Shown: positions 15,711 through 23,891 of the stretch, one piece after another | How positions within the stretch are numbered: the stretch's first letter is position 1 | Layout: every line of letters starts with the position of its first letter | Source: CAZASK01 sp964487845 | Lineage (GTDB): Bacteria > Chlamydiota > Chlamydiia > Chlamydiales > FEN-1388 | Length of the DNA stretch: 64,000 nucleotides | Direction of reading: 5' to 3' | Assembly: GCA_964487845.1 (NCBI GenBank) | Contig: CAZASK010000006.1 | Span: 21,518-85,517 of the forward strand | The notes under the pieces: generated by a model | What the model was told of the DNA's origin: nothing | Database searches by the model: none | Seen by the model: only the letters and a program-made list of their open reading frames with translations | Translations under genes and position numbers: made by a program

Positions 15711-15794
15711 TGCCGATGGCCGGACTCGAACCGACACCTTGTCGCCAAGAGTAGATTTTGAGTCTACCGCGTCTACCAATTTCGCCACATCGGC
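15711..15794 (-). tRNA. tRNA-Leu (CAA)
   Basis: An 84-nt class II tRNA on the minus strand: acceptor GCCGATG pairing with CATCGGC, D-arm GCGAAATTGGTAGACGC, anticodon loop CTCAAAA giving anticodon CAA (reads UUG), a long variable arm and T-arm GGTTCGAGTCC; discriminator A, CCA not encoded. The long variable arm and A73 are leucine identity features. It flanks the AbiE locus, a common arrangement for island insertion. Confidence 0.95.
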
Positions 15795-15861
15795 GCACTG
15801 CTATGAGATGCGGACAACTATACGCTATGCAGGGATTTTTTTGGAATCGTTTTGAATACAG

Positions 15862-16656
15862 CTACTTGTGAAATATTCGCTGAGCGTCTGCCCATGTATA
15901 GTTCACGCGTGCATTGTGTGTGCGGTCAAAGCGTACCTGTATAGTGATATAGGGATACGAATGGCGATTGTCTAGATTCCGCCCTTCGCTTTGTTGATAT
16001 AGTTTGATGAATACTTCTTTGTTATACCACGGCTGCACCGTAACGTCCGTGTTCTTTTCAAATCGATGAAATTCAAGATATTCTTTTTGACTGCAATAAC
16101 GAGGATTGGTAGTAAAAAAATTTTGCAAAATAGAAATAATATGCTCAGGATTTGATTCAAAACCACGCACATAAAAATCTACCTCCGCGCCAATGGTATG
16201 TTTTGAGCAACTATTTTTGGTACTTTGGTCTATATAGGTATTATGAGTTGTGCAGCGATGGCCTGAGGTAATGATAACAGGCTTTTTGGTAATTGTCTGA
16301 ACGTGATTGAGAAGCTCGAGTAAGATGGGGTAGATGTATTCTTGGTTTCCGCGTAAAGGCAAGCTGTGCTTTTCAGCTCCTCCGCAGTCTGTGAGAGGAT
16401 CCATGTCTTTACCATGTACCTGATATGGCTTAGGAGGATTGAGACTACTTCCTTTGCAACGAAAATACTCTTTAGTGATGACGGGTATGTGAGATCGGCT
16501 CTTTTGCCAGGAATAATATTTTTTTGCGATAATTCGAGGAGGAGAGCGATCTAAAATTTTTTCAGCGTCTTTTCTTTCAATGGATTCATACTCGACTCGA
16601 GTGTCTGTATCGCATGAGGCGAAAATGGTAATAAAAAGAAGTAAGATCCAACTCAT
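15862..16656 (-). CDS. Putative lipoprotein with peptidase M15-like domain
   Basis: A 264-residue protein. The start at 16656 gives MSWILLLFITIFASC, a short lipoprotein signal ending in Cys15; longer starts up to 16782 would overlap the divergent HAD gene. The C-terminal half contains KPVIITSGHRCTTHNTYID and CSKHTIGAEVDFYVRG, matching the M15 (D-Ala-D-Ala carboxypeptidase/VanY/Peptidase_M15_3) pattern in which the His and Asp of SxHxxGxAxD bind zinc; a later LEFHRF may give the final His. It probably trims or binds peptidoglycan stem peptides at the envelope. Many cysteines are present. Domain call is by motif only. Confidence 0.55.
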   Translation of the reverse strand: MSWILLLFITIFASCDTDTRVEYESIERKDAEKILDRSPPRIIAKKYYSWQKSRSHIPVITKEYFRCKGSSLNPPKPYQVHGKDMDPLTDCGGAEKHSLPLRGNQEYIYPILLELLNHVQTITKKPVIITSGHRCTTHNTYIDQSTKNSCSKHTIGAEVDFYVRGFESNPEHIISILQNFFTTNPRYCSQKEYLEFHRFEKNTDVTVQPWYNKEVFIKLYQQSEGRNLDNRHSYPYITIQVRFDRTHNARVNYTWADAQRIFHK

Positions 16657-16757
16657 CGTGTGATGATCCCATGTAATGAACCGACTATACCATCTGGCTC
16701 GAACAATTGAAAGCTTTTGTGACAATAGATATACTGCTTTCATTTTGGTAATATGAC

Positions 16758-17438
16758 ATGCATTGGACAGATCGTTACACATTCTTCTTATTTGATCTCG
16801 ACGGCCTTCTTGTGAACACAGAAGAGCTTCACTATAGAGCCTATGTAACCATGTGTAAAAATCGAGGGTATCTCTTGGACTGGGACTTTACAACCTATTT
16901 TTCAATAGCGCAGCAAGATGCTGAGGCTCCCCAGCGTGCGATTTTTGCAAAATTTCCTGAGCTGCAGCGCTATCCTTGGAGTACATTATACGCAGAAAAA
17001 AAGAAAGCCTATCTTAATATCTTAGAGCAAACGAGCGTTCCTTTAATGGCTGGAGCAAAAGAGCTTCTTGTTCTTCTTGAAAAAAAACAGAAGAAGCGAT
17101 GTGTGGTAACTCATTCACAGCGTGAGCTTGTCGATATGTTATGTAAGAAAAATCCATTGTTGCAGTCGATTCCACATTGGTTTACGCGAGAAGATTATCT
17201 TCATCCGAAGCCTGCTCCTGATGGCTATTTGAAGGCGATAGATTCTTTGAAAGAGGCACAAGATGCTATCATCGGCTTTGAAGATTCAAAACGAGGACTG
17301 TGTGCTTTGATGCAGACTGAGGCAAAAGCTGTTTTGGTAAATAGCATGGATGCTAAGATGCGTGACGAATATGCAAAGCAGGGGATTCAAGCTTTTACTT
17401 CTCTAGAAGAAGTGCTTCTTCCGGATAGTATACGCTAG
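16758..17438 (+). CDS. HAD-superfamily hydrolase (beta-PGM/phosphoglycolate phosphatase-like)
   Basis: A 226-residue HAD subfamily IA protein. Motif I is FLFDLDGLLVNTE, with the nucleophile and acid/base Asp; motif II is the Thr/Ser of VVTHSQ; motif III Lys and motif IV give HPKPAPDGYLKA and IGFEDSKRGLCAL. The helical cap lies between motifs I and II. Such enzymes dephosphorylate small sugar phosphates or isomerise them; the DxD acid in DLDG fits a phosphatase or phosphomutase. In C. trachomatis the equivalent gene sits next to truA (CT464-CT463), as here. Its 3' end overlaps truA convergently by 44 bases. Confidence 0.8.
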   Translation: MHWTDRYTFFLFDLDGLLVNTEELHYRAYVTMCKNRGYLLDWDFTTYFSIAQQDAEAPQRAIFAKFPELQRYPWSTLYAEKKKAYLNILEQTSVPLMAGAKELLVLLEKKQKKRCVVTHSQRELVDMLCKKNPLLQSIPHWFTREDYLHPKPAPDGYLKAIDSLKEAQDAIIGFEDSKRGLCALMQTEAKAVLVNSMDAKMRDEYAKQGIQAFTSLEEVLLPDSIR

Positions 17439-18186
17439 CTAAAAAAAGTCCCTTAGCTTCCGCGGCCTTGGGAGCTTTTTTGCGGTCTTTGCTTGCAAGA
17501 ATAGTCCCAATTTCGTTAAGAGGGCGCTTTTTTGTAGCAACATCAAGGAGCATTCCAACAATATTGCGAACCATCTTATATAAAAAGCCATTGCCATGGA
17601 ATTCAAGTCTTACACCATGTTCTGTTGGGATCACCTGAATCGAATAAATGGTGCGGATGGGATTTTTTTTGGCAGCACCCTCATGCTGGGCATTGGCAAA
17701 TGCGCTGAAGTCATGAGTGCCAATAAAATAGGTCGTTGCTTGTTTCAATAGGGCAATATCAAGTGGTTTTCTGATATGAGACACATATTGTTTATCGAAT
17801 GGCAGGAGGACAGGGTCTAAATAGAGGTGATAATGATAGATCTTACTTGTAGCAGATCTTTGCGCATGGAAAGTAAGAGGAACTTCTTGTATATCCAGAA
17901 TGCGAATAGCTGCTGGCAAAAGTCCATTCATAGAGCGAACAAAGCGAGCTTTATCTAGACGCACATGGCAGGTGAAATGAGCTACCTGAGCTAAGGCATG
18001 CACGCCAGCATCTGTTCTTCCAGATCCTATAACACGTACTTTTTCTTCTCTGGAAACCATCTGTACGGCCTGCTCTACGAGTTGTTGAATCGAGGTATCA
18101 TGCTTTTGTATCTGCCAGCCACTCAATTCGGTGCCGTCATAGGCGATGACTAATTTATAACGAATTTTTATTGGTGCATTATTCAT
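17395..18186 (-). CDS. truA: tRNA pseudouridine(38-40) synthase TruA
   Basis: A 263-residue TruA. The N-terminus has IAYDGTELSGWQIQ, then the catalytic motif GSGRTDAGVHALAQVAHF with the invariant Asp of GRTDAG, and the C-terminal NGFLYKMVRNIVGMLLDVA. TruA isomerises uridines 38, 39 and 40 in the anticodon arm of many tRNAs. Length is normal. Its start at 18186 overlaps the stop of the lpxG-like gene by eight bases, so the two are translationally coupled, downstream of the SWIB gene on the same strand. In C. trachomatis ispD (CT462) lies between these two genes; it is absent here. Confidence 0.92.
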   Translation of the reverse strand: MNNAPIKIRYKLVIAYDGTELSGWQIQKHDTSIQQLVEQAVQMVSREEKVRVIGSGRTDAGVHALAQVAHFTCHVRLDKARFVRSMNGLLPAAIRILDIQEVPLTFHAQRSATSKIYHYHLYLDPVLLPFDKQYVSHIRKPLDIALLKQATTYFIGTHDFSAFANAQHEGAAKKNPIRTIYSIQVIPTEHGVRLEFHGNGFLYKMVRNIVGMLLDVATKKRPLNEIGTILASKDRKKAPKAAEAKGLFLASVYYPEEALLLEK

Positions 18187-19249
18187 TGTGTTGCATCGTT
18201 TTGAAGACTGGGTCGGGCGAATCTTGGCAAGTAGAAAAGAGGTCTGCTTGTACGCGTGCCGTTTCTACAGGATTACGATGTAATTTAAAGAGCGTAATTT
18301 CAGGCGGCGCAAACCAACGAAATGGAAATGTACTTCCCAGTCCTCGATTGATATAGATATAGCGTCCATCTCGTACGACTAAGCCGCTTTTAAATTCAAG
18401 ATGCTTCAGCGGAGTTACCTTTTCCCATATATAAGGCAGGTTGACTTGGCCGCCATGAGTGTGACCACATAAAATAAGATCTCCAGGGTAGTGCGCAAGA
18501 TAAGGGTATGAATCTGGATTGTGGGATAATACGATCGTCGGAAACTCAGGATCGTGATGCAAGAAGGCAGTATTCGGGTCACAATGACCCGCTATAAGAT
18601 CCCCAAGGCCCGTGATATTCAGCTTTTGTCTTCTATTCCCAATTTGTATTGTTTTATTGTGAAGCACAGTAAAACCAGCTGACTCGAATAGCTCTTGTAA
18701 TGCTTGTGATGGAGCTACAGGCTCGTGCAAAATGACGCTGGGGGTTAGCAGTTTCGGAGAAAATAATCTTGCAAACCCACGAAGCAGGGCGGGAACATGG
18801 TCTCTTATTTTTGTGTAGCTCCCATCAGTGCCATATGATACATAATCGCTGTAATCATGGTTCCCATAAATCGCAAAGCAGCCTAGAGGAGCCCGAAGTG
18901 ATGAGAGAAAGTTGAGTAAACAATCTGTATTCACAAGCTCAGCATATGAGAGAAGATCTCCTGTAAAGCAGATGATATCAGGAGCAAGCTTCTGTATCTG
19001 TCGACTGATGCGCTGAATAAAATTTTCTGAGCAGTAAGAGGAAAAATGAAGATCGCTGATTTGTAAAATTTTAAGTCCGTGAAACTCTTGTGGGAGTGTG
19101 GGGATACCAAGTATATGATGCGAAGTACAGAGCAGTTTTGGCTCTATAAAACGTGGCCAAATCCCTATCAAAGAGGTAATGCAGAAGAGATCCCACAGTT
19201 TTTCTAAAATTTTTGGCGATATTTTTACATGAAATGCATGTAGTGACAA
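18179..19249 (-). CDS. lpxG: Metallophosphoesterase, probable LpxG (UDP-2,3-diacylglucosamine hydrolase)
   Basis: A 356-residue calcineurin-like phosphoesterase. Metal-binding blocks appear in order: LQISDLHFSS, CFTGDLLSYAE, AIYGNHDYSDY, IVLSHNPDSYP and LILCGHTHGGQ. It sits between SWIB and truA, the place of CT461 in C. trachomatis, which is the experimentally described LpxG that replaces LpxH/LpxI. LpxG releases UMP from UDP-2,3-diacylglucosamine to give lipid X, the substrate of LpxB, whose gene is also in this window. The N-terminal 60 residues have a hydrophobic patch that may bring it to the membrane. The start seems to be TTG at 19249, with GAGAG upstream. A generic YkuE-like phosphatase remains possible. 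Confidence 0.75.
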   Translation of the reverse strand: MSLHAFHVKISPKILEKLWDLFCITSLIGIWPRFIEPKLLCTSHHILGIPTLPQEFHGLKILQISDLHFSSYCSENFIQRISRQIQKLAPDIICFTGDLLSYAELVNTDCLLNFLSSLRAPLGCFAIYGNHDYSDYVSYGTDGSYTKIRDHVPALLRGFARLFSPKLLTPSVILHEPVAPSQALQELFESAGFTVLHNKTIQIGNRRQKLNITGLGDLIAGHCDPNTAFLHHDPEFPTIVLSHNPDSYPYLAHYPGDLILCGHTHGGQVNLPYIWEKVTPLKHLEFKSGLVVRDGRYIYINRGLGSTFPFRWFAPPEITLFKLHRNPVETARVQADLFSTCQDSPDPVFKTMQHNE

Positions 19250-19311
19250 TCAATGCTCTCTTTTGTAGGGCGCTTTTTCGTTTGTGACGCTAGCATATCT
19301 TATTGAGATAT

Positions 19312-19343
19312 TTAAACAAAAACCCTCTTCTAGATGAAGAGGG
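19312..19343 (-). terminator. Intrinsic terminator after SWIB gene
   Basis: CCCTCTTC (19323-19330) and GAAGAGGG (19336-19343) form a perfect 8-bp stem; on the minus strand it is followed by TTTTTGTTT. It ends the short SWIB transcript before the lpxG-truA pair. Confidence 0.85.
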
Positions 19344-19363
19344 ATACATGTGAGGATGACATA

Positions 19364-19627
19364 TTATGCTTTTACGTGAGCAGAGACTTTTTTAGTCATC
19401 TGGAACATGTCAATCTGATTGGTCGTGCCAAGGACTTTTCCTAACTTCGCATCTGGATTGATGAAACGCTTTGCTTTTGCATCTTGAAGCTTATGTTTGC
19501 GGATATATTCCCAAAGTTTTTTCGTGATTTCTGTGCGTGGCATAGGACCACTGCCTACAATTTCTGCAAGTTCAGCGCTTACGTGAACAGGCTTCATCAA
19601 TGCGGATTGCTTTTTTTCTTTTGCCAT
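19364..19627 (-). CDS. SWIB/MDM2 domain protein
   Basis: An 87-residue protein consisting essentially of one SWIB domain: AELAEIVGSGPMPRTEITKK, LWEYIRKHKLQDAKAKRFIN, PDAKLGKVLGTTNQIDMFQM. The domain is otherwise common in eukaryotic SWI/SNF complex subunits. Chlamydiae carry small SWIB proteins (CT460 and the C-terminal extension of topoisomerase I) thought to act in chromatin or developmental control. A good TTAGGAG ribosome site lies before the ATG at 19627. The N-terminus is lysine-rich (MAKEKKQS). An intrinsic terminator follows, so it may be expressed separately and strongly. Position beside lpxG and prfB matches C. trachomatis. Confidence 0.9.
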   Translation of the reverse strand: MAKEKKQSALMKPVHVSAELAEIVGSGPMPRTEITKKLWEYIRKHKLQDAKAKRFINPDAKLGKVLGTTNQIDMFQMTKKVSAHVKA

Positions 19628-19905
19628 TGTTTACTCCTAAAGTTAGGTTTTATATCCACCACTCTGCCAGAGATAGCCTTCTGAATCTACTATTATTTTA
19701 CTCTTTTCAAAGGAGCGGAATAATATAAGATCATTCTTTTTTTGCCATTTTTTCACAGAAGGCATACCATGTTTCGGTTTTTGTGTCTCTATAACAGCCG
19801 AAGAGTTGCTGTTTTCTTACGGGTGAAGCAGCAATTCTTCTGTCGAATGGGTATATCCCTAAATCTTAATTTATATCAATTGGAAACAAAAGGTAGGGCA
19901 TCACT
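19628..19905. promoter_or_regulatory. Divergent intergenic region
   Basis: About 280 bases between the SWIB gene (minus) and the UGP3-like gene (plus). Both promoters must lie here, but I could not single out convincing -35/-10 pairs. A T-rich tract is at about 19734-19755. No RNA gene is visible. Confidence 0.35.
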
Positions 19906-22182
19906 ATGAATGTTGCACAAAAAATAGTCCTTCTCAGTTGCATGCTGTTAATAGTACAATTTGCTACTGGGACGATATTTGCCCAAGATGACGCTAAAAC
20001 AAATAATGATTTTGTTTGTAAGGACGGAATAAACGATATACAACACGGTGAATTTCAGTTGTTTACAGAAAATATTAAAAAATTTAATCAGGTAAAAGAA
20101 AAACTTGCTACCCTTCACTCATTTTCAGAAAAAATGGCCTATCTGTATGCGTATCCGGAGGTGGTGGAGTTTTTTATTACGTATCCTGATGTGAAAAAAA
20201 TGATCGAAGCGAAACCAGCGCAAGAGCAGTACGTATTCTTACAGTTTTTATCTCTTGGACAAGGAAAAGTGGTCTTTGATGGGTATGATACGTTGACACA
20301 GAAAGAACAAGCAGTTGATGCTTTGTTTTCTGTATTGAAGACAGTAGATCAATTTTATATGAGCCTCGGGGGTATCGTAGGATATCATGTAAAAGTGCTC
20401 GAACTCATGCAAGAACAGATCAGTCCTACAGCATGTGCAAAGCGATTTTTTCCACCTCCTTATCGCGATATTCGCGTAGAAAATCGCGAGATCAGAAGAA
20501 AAATTATAGAAGGTATTAAAGCTCATGAAGATTTGGCTGAGCTTTATGCTATAGGAGGAGCTGGTGATCGACTAGATCTTCATCATGAAACTACAGGTCT
20601 TGCTCTGCCGGCGGCACGTTTGCCATTTTTGGGTAAAACGCTGCTTCATATGTTGATGGAGGATTTGCAGGCGAGAGAGTGGCTTTTTTATAAGTTATAT
20701 CATAAATCGATCGTGACTCCTATCGTCTTAATGACCTCAGAAGAAAAAAATAATGATCATGAGATCGAAGCTATTTTACAAGAAGCAGACTGGTTTCAAA
20801 GGCCGCAAAGTAGCTTTTTGCGTATTGTACAGCCGCAAACTCCTGTGATTACGAATGATGGCAAGTGGGCGATTTCAAAGCCTCTTGAGTTACTTGAAAA
20901 GCCAGGCGGGCATGGTGTTATTTGGAAGCTTATTCAGGAGAAAGGCGGCTTTGATTGGTTAGCACAGCAGAAGCGAAAATATCTTCTTGTGAAGCAGATC
21001 AACAATGTACTTGCGGGATTGGATTACGGGCAGTTGGTTCCAATTGGCATTGGAGTTTCAGAGAAAAAGGCATTTGGTTTTGGCTCTTGCAATAGAAAAC
21101 CAGGTGCGTCTGAAGGTGTCAATGTGCTGCAGGAAGTAAAGGAAAATGAGCGCTATTTGAATACAATCACGAATATTGAGTACACAGAATTTGCGAAACA
21201 TTCTGCAAGTATAGAAAAAGAACTTCCCGCGAATACAAATATTTTGTTTGCCAATATAGAGGAGGTGCAAAAAGCCCAAAAAAGACTTCCTATTCCAGGC
21301 ATGCTGGTAAATATGAAGCATAATGTGACTGTTTGGGAAAATGGAAAGCATGTTGTGAAAAGGGGAGCTAGGCTTGAGTCGACTATGCAAAATGTTGCCG
21401 ACTCGATAACAGACGAAGCATCTGTATCGTTCGCAGTAACACAGCAGGAGCCATCGAAAACCTTTGTCACATTGAATGATCGTGAAAAAACTATTTCTGT
21501 GACGAAAAAGTCTTATGATGGAACTTCAATATTTGAGACCCCGCAAGGAGCCTTTTATGATCTTGTCAAAGAAAACATTCGGTTGTTGAATCAATGTAAA
21601 GTGCAGACTCCAGTATATTCATCGAGTGAGGAGTACCTGCGCACAGGACCTCATCCACTTTTTGTTTATCATCCAGCATTAGGGCCATTATATTCCGTGA
21701 TTCAGCAAAAAATTCGTGGGGGCTCATTGACGGCAGAAAGTGAGCTTCGGCTTCATATAGCGGAAGTAGACTTTGAAGATGTGCATGTAGATGGCAGCCT
21801 CATTGTGTATGCTGAAAATCCACTTGGAATCGAATTTTCAGGATGGGAACCTCTCTACACAGAGCGATGTGGGCGATGTGTTTTACAGAGAGTGTCTATT
21901 AAAAATGAGGGTATCGATAGAACGGCCCCTAATGCCTATTGGAAAAATTCGATTGTAAGAAAGCAAGCTTTGACGATTACTTTGCAAGGTCAGTCAGAAT
22001 TTGAAGCAAAAGATGTTGTGTTTACAGAGCCTATGGATATTGTTGTTCCAAATGGCAAACGAGCCGTTGCGAAGCAGAAACAAGATGGCAGTGTCTCTAT
22101 TTTATTTGAAGAGAGAAAGCAGCCTTCTTGGCAATGGAAGTATCAGCTGAGAGAAGAGAGTGATATTATTTTATCTCGATAG
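19906..22182 (+). CDS. UGP3-like UDP-glucose pyrophosphorylase family protein with signal peptide
   Basis: A 758-residue nucleotidyltransferase. Motifs in order: GGAGDRL (217-223, nucleotide loop), ALPAARLPFLGKTLL, TPIVLMTSEEKNND, KPGGHGVIWKL (332-342), KQINNVLAG (363-371), FGFGSCNRKPGASEG (390-404), NIEYTEF, ANTNIL, RLESTMQNVADS (489-500), then a C-terminal region with HVDGSLIVYAENPLG and EFEAKDVVF, likely a beta-helix. The series follows what I recall of plant plastid UGP3, which makes UDP-glucose for sulfolipid. Unlike a cytosolic pyrophosphorylase, residues 1-26 form a clear Sec signal peptide ending FAQ-DD. UTP-dependent activity outside the cytosol would be odd, so secretion or a lost activity must be considered. 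It is inserted between the SWIB and prfB genes. Confidence 0.7.
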   Translation: MNVAQKIVLLSCMLLIVQFATGTIFAQDDAKTNNDFVCKDGINDIQHGEFQLFTENIKKFNQVKEKLATLHSFSEKMAYLYAYPEVVEFFITYPDVKKMIEAKPAQEQYVFLQFLSLGQGKVVFDGYDTLTQKEQAVDALFSVLKTVDQFYMSLGGIVGYHVKVLELMQEQISPTACAKRFFPPPYRDIRVENREIRRKIIEGIKAHEDLAELYAIGGAGDRLDLHHETTGLALPAARLPFLGKTLLHMLMEDLQAREWLFYKLYHKSIVTPIVLMTSEEKNNDHEIEAILQEADWFQRPQSSFLRIVQPQTPVITNDGKWAISKPLELLEKPGGHGVIWKLIQEKGGFDWLAQQKRKYLLVKQINNVLAGLDYGQLVPIGIGVSEKKAFGFGSCNRKPGASEGVNVLQEVKENERYLNTITNIEYTEFAKHSASIEKELPANTNILFANIEEVQKAQKRLPIPGMLVNMKHNVTVWENGKHVVKRGARLESTMQNVADSITDEASVSFAVTQQEPSKTFVTLNDREKTISVTKKSYDGTSIFETPQGAFYDLVKENIRLLNQCKVQTPVYSSSEEYLRTGPHPLFVYHPALGPLYSVIQQKIRGGSLTAESELRLHIAEVDFEDVHVDGSLIVYAENPLGIEFSGWEPLYTERCGRCVLQRVSIKNEGIDRTAPNAYWKNSIVRKQALTITLQGQSEFEAKDVVFTEPMDIVVPNGKRAVAKQKQDGSVSILFEERKQPSWQWKYQLREESDIILSR

Positions 22183-22191
22183 GGAGAGCGG

Positions 22192-22216
22192 ATGAGCCGT
22201 ATCATGTACGGCTCAT
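22192..22216. terminator. Hairpin between convergent genes
   Basis: Perfect 9-bp arms ATGAGCCGT (22192-22200) and ACGGCTCAT (22208-22216) ten bases after the UGP3-like stop, with a short T-containing tail; probably a shared bidirectional terminator with the convergent membrane-protein gene. Confidence 0.7.
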
Positions 22217-22239
22217 TATTAGAAAATAGTGTTACTCTA

Positions 22240-22632
22240 TTATACAAGGCCGGGAACTACGAATTTAGTTGTAACAATGAGTGCGCCGCTTGCTACTGCT
22301 GAGACAACACCGGCTGTCATCCAGAGAAAATAAGGAATAGGACTATCAGCGGAATTTCTTGCTAATTTCATGCAAACAATTGTTACCCCTAATAAAAGTG
22401 CGGCTACGCCTATATTTGTTTGGAAAAAATCCGCTGTCATTTTGATATAGGGGAGTGTCAGCTGCCAGAGGTCTTGTATTTTCTCAATCCCGCATGCGGC
22501 GTATGGAGCCGAAAAGTTCCATGCAGCAGCGCCATATTCAGCCACTATGTTTCCTGTAGTAATAGCTTGTTGTGCTGTCCAGTCCCAAGCTGTGTATAGT
22601 ACATCTTGTACTCCCTGTAGATTAAAGTTCAT
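22240..22632 (-). CDS. Small two-helix membrane protein, Inc-like
   Basis: A 130-residue protein with an amphipathic N-terminal 70 residues and two hydrophobic segments, about 73-91 (IGVAALLLGVTIVCMKL) and 101-127 (FLWMTAGVVSAVASGALIV), separated by a nine-residue loop (ARNSADSPI). This bilobed hydrophobic hairpin is the hallmark of chlamydial inclusion membrane (Inc) proteins, which are type III-secreted into the vacuole membrane; there is no cleavable signal. Sequence alone does not prove it is an Inc. AGGAGGG is four bases before the ATG, a very strong ribosome site. It lies in a non-core pocket between SWIB and prfB. Confidence 0.55.
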   Translation of the reverse strand: MNFNLQGVQDVLYTAWDWTAQQAITTGNIVAEYGAAAWNFSAPYAACGIEKIQDLWQLTLPYIKMTADFFQTNIGVAALLLGVTIVCMKLARNSADSPIPYFLWMTAGVVSAVASGALIVTTKFVVPGLV

Positions 22633-22728
22633 ATGACCCTCCTATATGATTAATTAGGTACGTTCGGTATCGTAGTTATTCTATCGATGCTTCGATATGC
22701 TAATGAGAAAACACACAAAAATCAAGGT

Positions 22729-22757
22729 TTGTGATTTCTTCTCCTCTTTTGTATACT
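22729..22757 (+). promoter_or_regulatory. Sigma-70-type promoter of prfB
   Basis: TTGTGA (22729-22734), 17-bp spacer and TATACT (22752-22757), 38 bases before the prfB ATG. Near-consensus for the chlamydial major sigma factor (sigma-66, sigma-70 class). Confidence 0.65.
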
Positions 22758-22795
22758 AGTGAAATTAATAACCATACCAAAAATAAAGGATTTCT

Positions 22796-23888
22796 ATGTC
22801 GGATCTTGCAGAAAAAACAGGAGCTATTGATGCGAGGCTTCTTCATATGTGGAGGTATCTTTGACTTATCTACCAAGGAACAGGAGCTTCAGCAGCTCGA
22901 ACAGGTAGCACTTGAAGATGCGTTTTGGGAGGACCAGGGACGAGCCAAGCAGGTGATTGCAAAAATAAACGTCTTGAAATCGTGGACAGTGCCATATGCA
23001 GAGTTAAAACGTAGAATTGAAGATGTAAAAGCCTTTTTGCCTGATGCAGGGCAAGACGCTGTGTTTAGTAATGAGTTGTTGGTGGAACTAGCAAAGATAG
23101 AGACAGGTGTAGAAGAGCTTGAATTAAGGAAGATGCTTTCTCATGAGGCGGACTCCGCTAACTGCTTTCTGAGCGTAAATGCCGGAGCTGGTGGTACGGA
23201 AGCGTGCGATTGGGCGCTTATGCTTCTGAGGATGTATGAAAGATGGGCGCTGAAGCGTGGTTGGACTGTAGAAATGGTGGATGCTCTGGATGGAGATGTA
23301 GCTGGAGTTCGTTCTGCCACCATTCGCATCGTCGGTCAATATGCCTATGGCTATGCAAAAGCAGAAAAAGGGGTACATCGATTAGTGCGGATATCGCCAT
23401 TTGATAGCAATGCGAGACGTCATACGAGTTTTGCAGCAGTGGATGTAGTTCCTGAGATATCAGATGACGTGGAGGTGGAAATTCGCACAGAAGATCTTCG
23501 TATTGACACATACCGAGCTTCTGGGGCTGGAGGGCAGCATGTAAACAAAACAGATTCAGCGGTGAGGATGACTCATATTCCGACAGGCGTTGTAGTTTCA
23601 TCGCAGTCTCAGAGAAGTCAGACTCAAAATAAAGAATATTGTTTTAAATTATTACGTTCAAAGTTGTATGAGTTGAAGTTAGATGAGCGTAAGAAGCAGA
23701 TGGAAGCAATGGCTGGTGATAAAAAAGAGATTGGGTGGGGGAGTCAAATACGTAGTTATGTGTTTCAACCCTATACTCTTGTAAAAGATAATAGAACAAA
23801 AGTAGAAGTGGGCAGTGTTCAGTCAGTAATGGATGGAGATATTGATATCTTCATCAATGCCTATTTAAAAGAACGGAGTGGAGTATAG
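22796..23888 (+). CDS. prfB: Peptide chain release factor 2 with programmed +1 frameshift
   Basis: RF2, 363 residues when the frameshift is read. Translation begins at ATG 22796 (AAGGA five bases upstream) and runs to CTT at 22859-22861 followed by TGA at 22862-22864. The ribosome skips T22862 and continues with GAC, giving ...WRYL-DLSTKEQE. The site CTT TGA C is preceded by the internal Shine-Dalgarno-like TGGAGG at 22850-22855, exactly the classical RF2 autoregulatory arrangement: low RF2 means slow UGA termination and more shifting. The SPF motif (RISPFDSN) recognises UGA/UAA and GAGGQHVNKT carries the GGQ catalytic loop. The gene is followed three bases later by a GNAT gene. Confidence 0.95.
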
Positions 23889-23891
23889 AAG

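Noticed and set aside
22731..22862. GTG start giving a 385-residue RF2 from position 22731
   Set aside because: The N-terminus it gives does not look like RF2; the ATG at 22796 plus the CTT-TGA-C frameshift gives the expected protein, and the -35 box lies over this supposed start.
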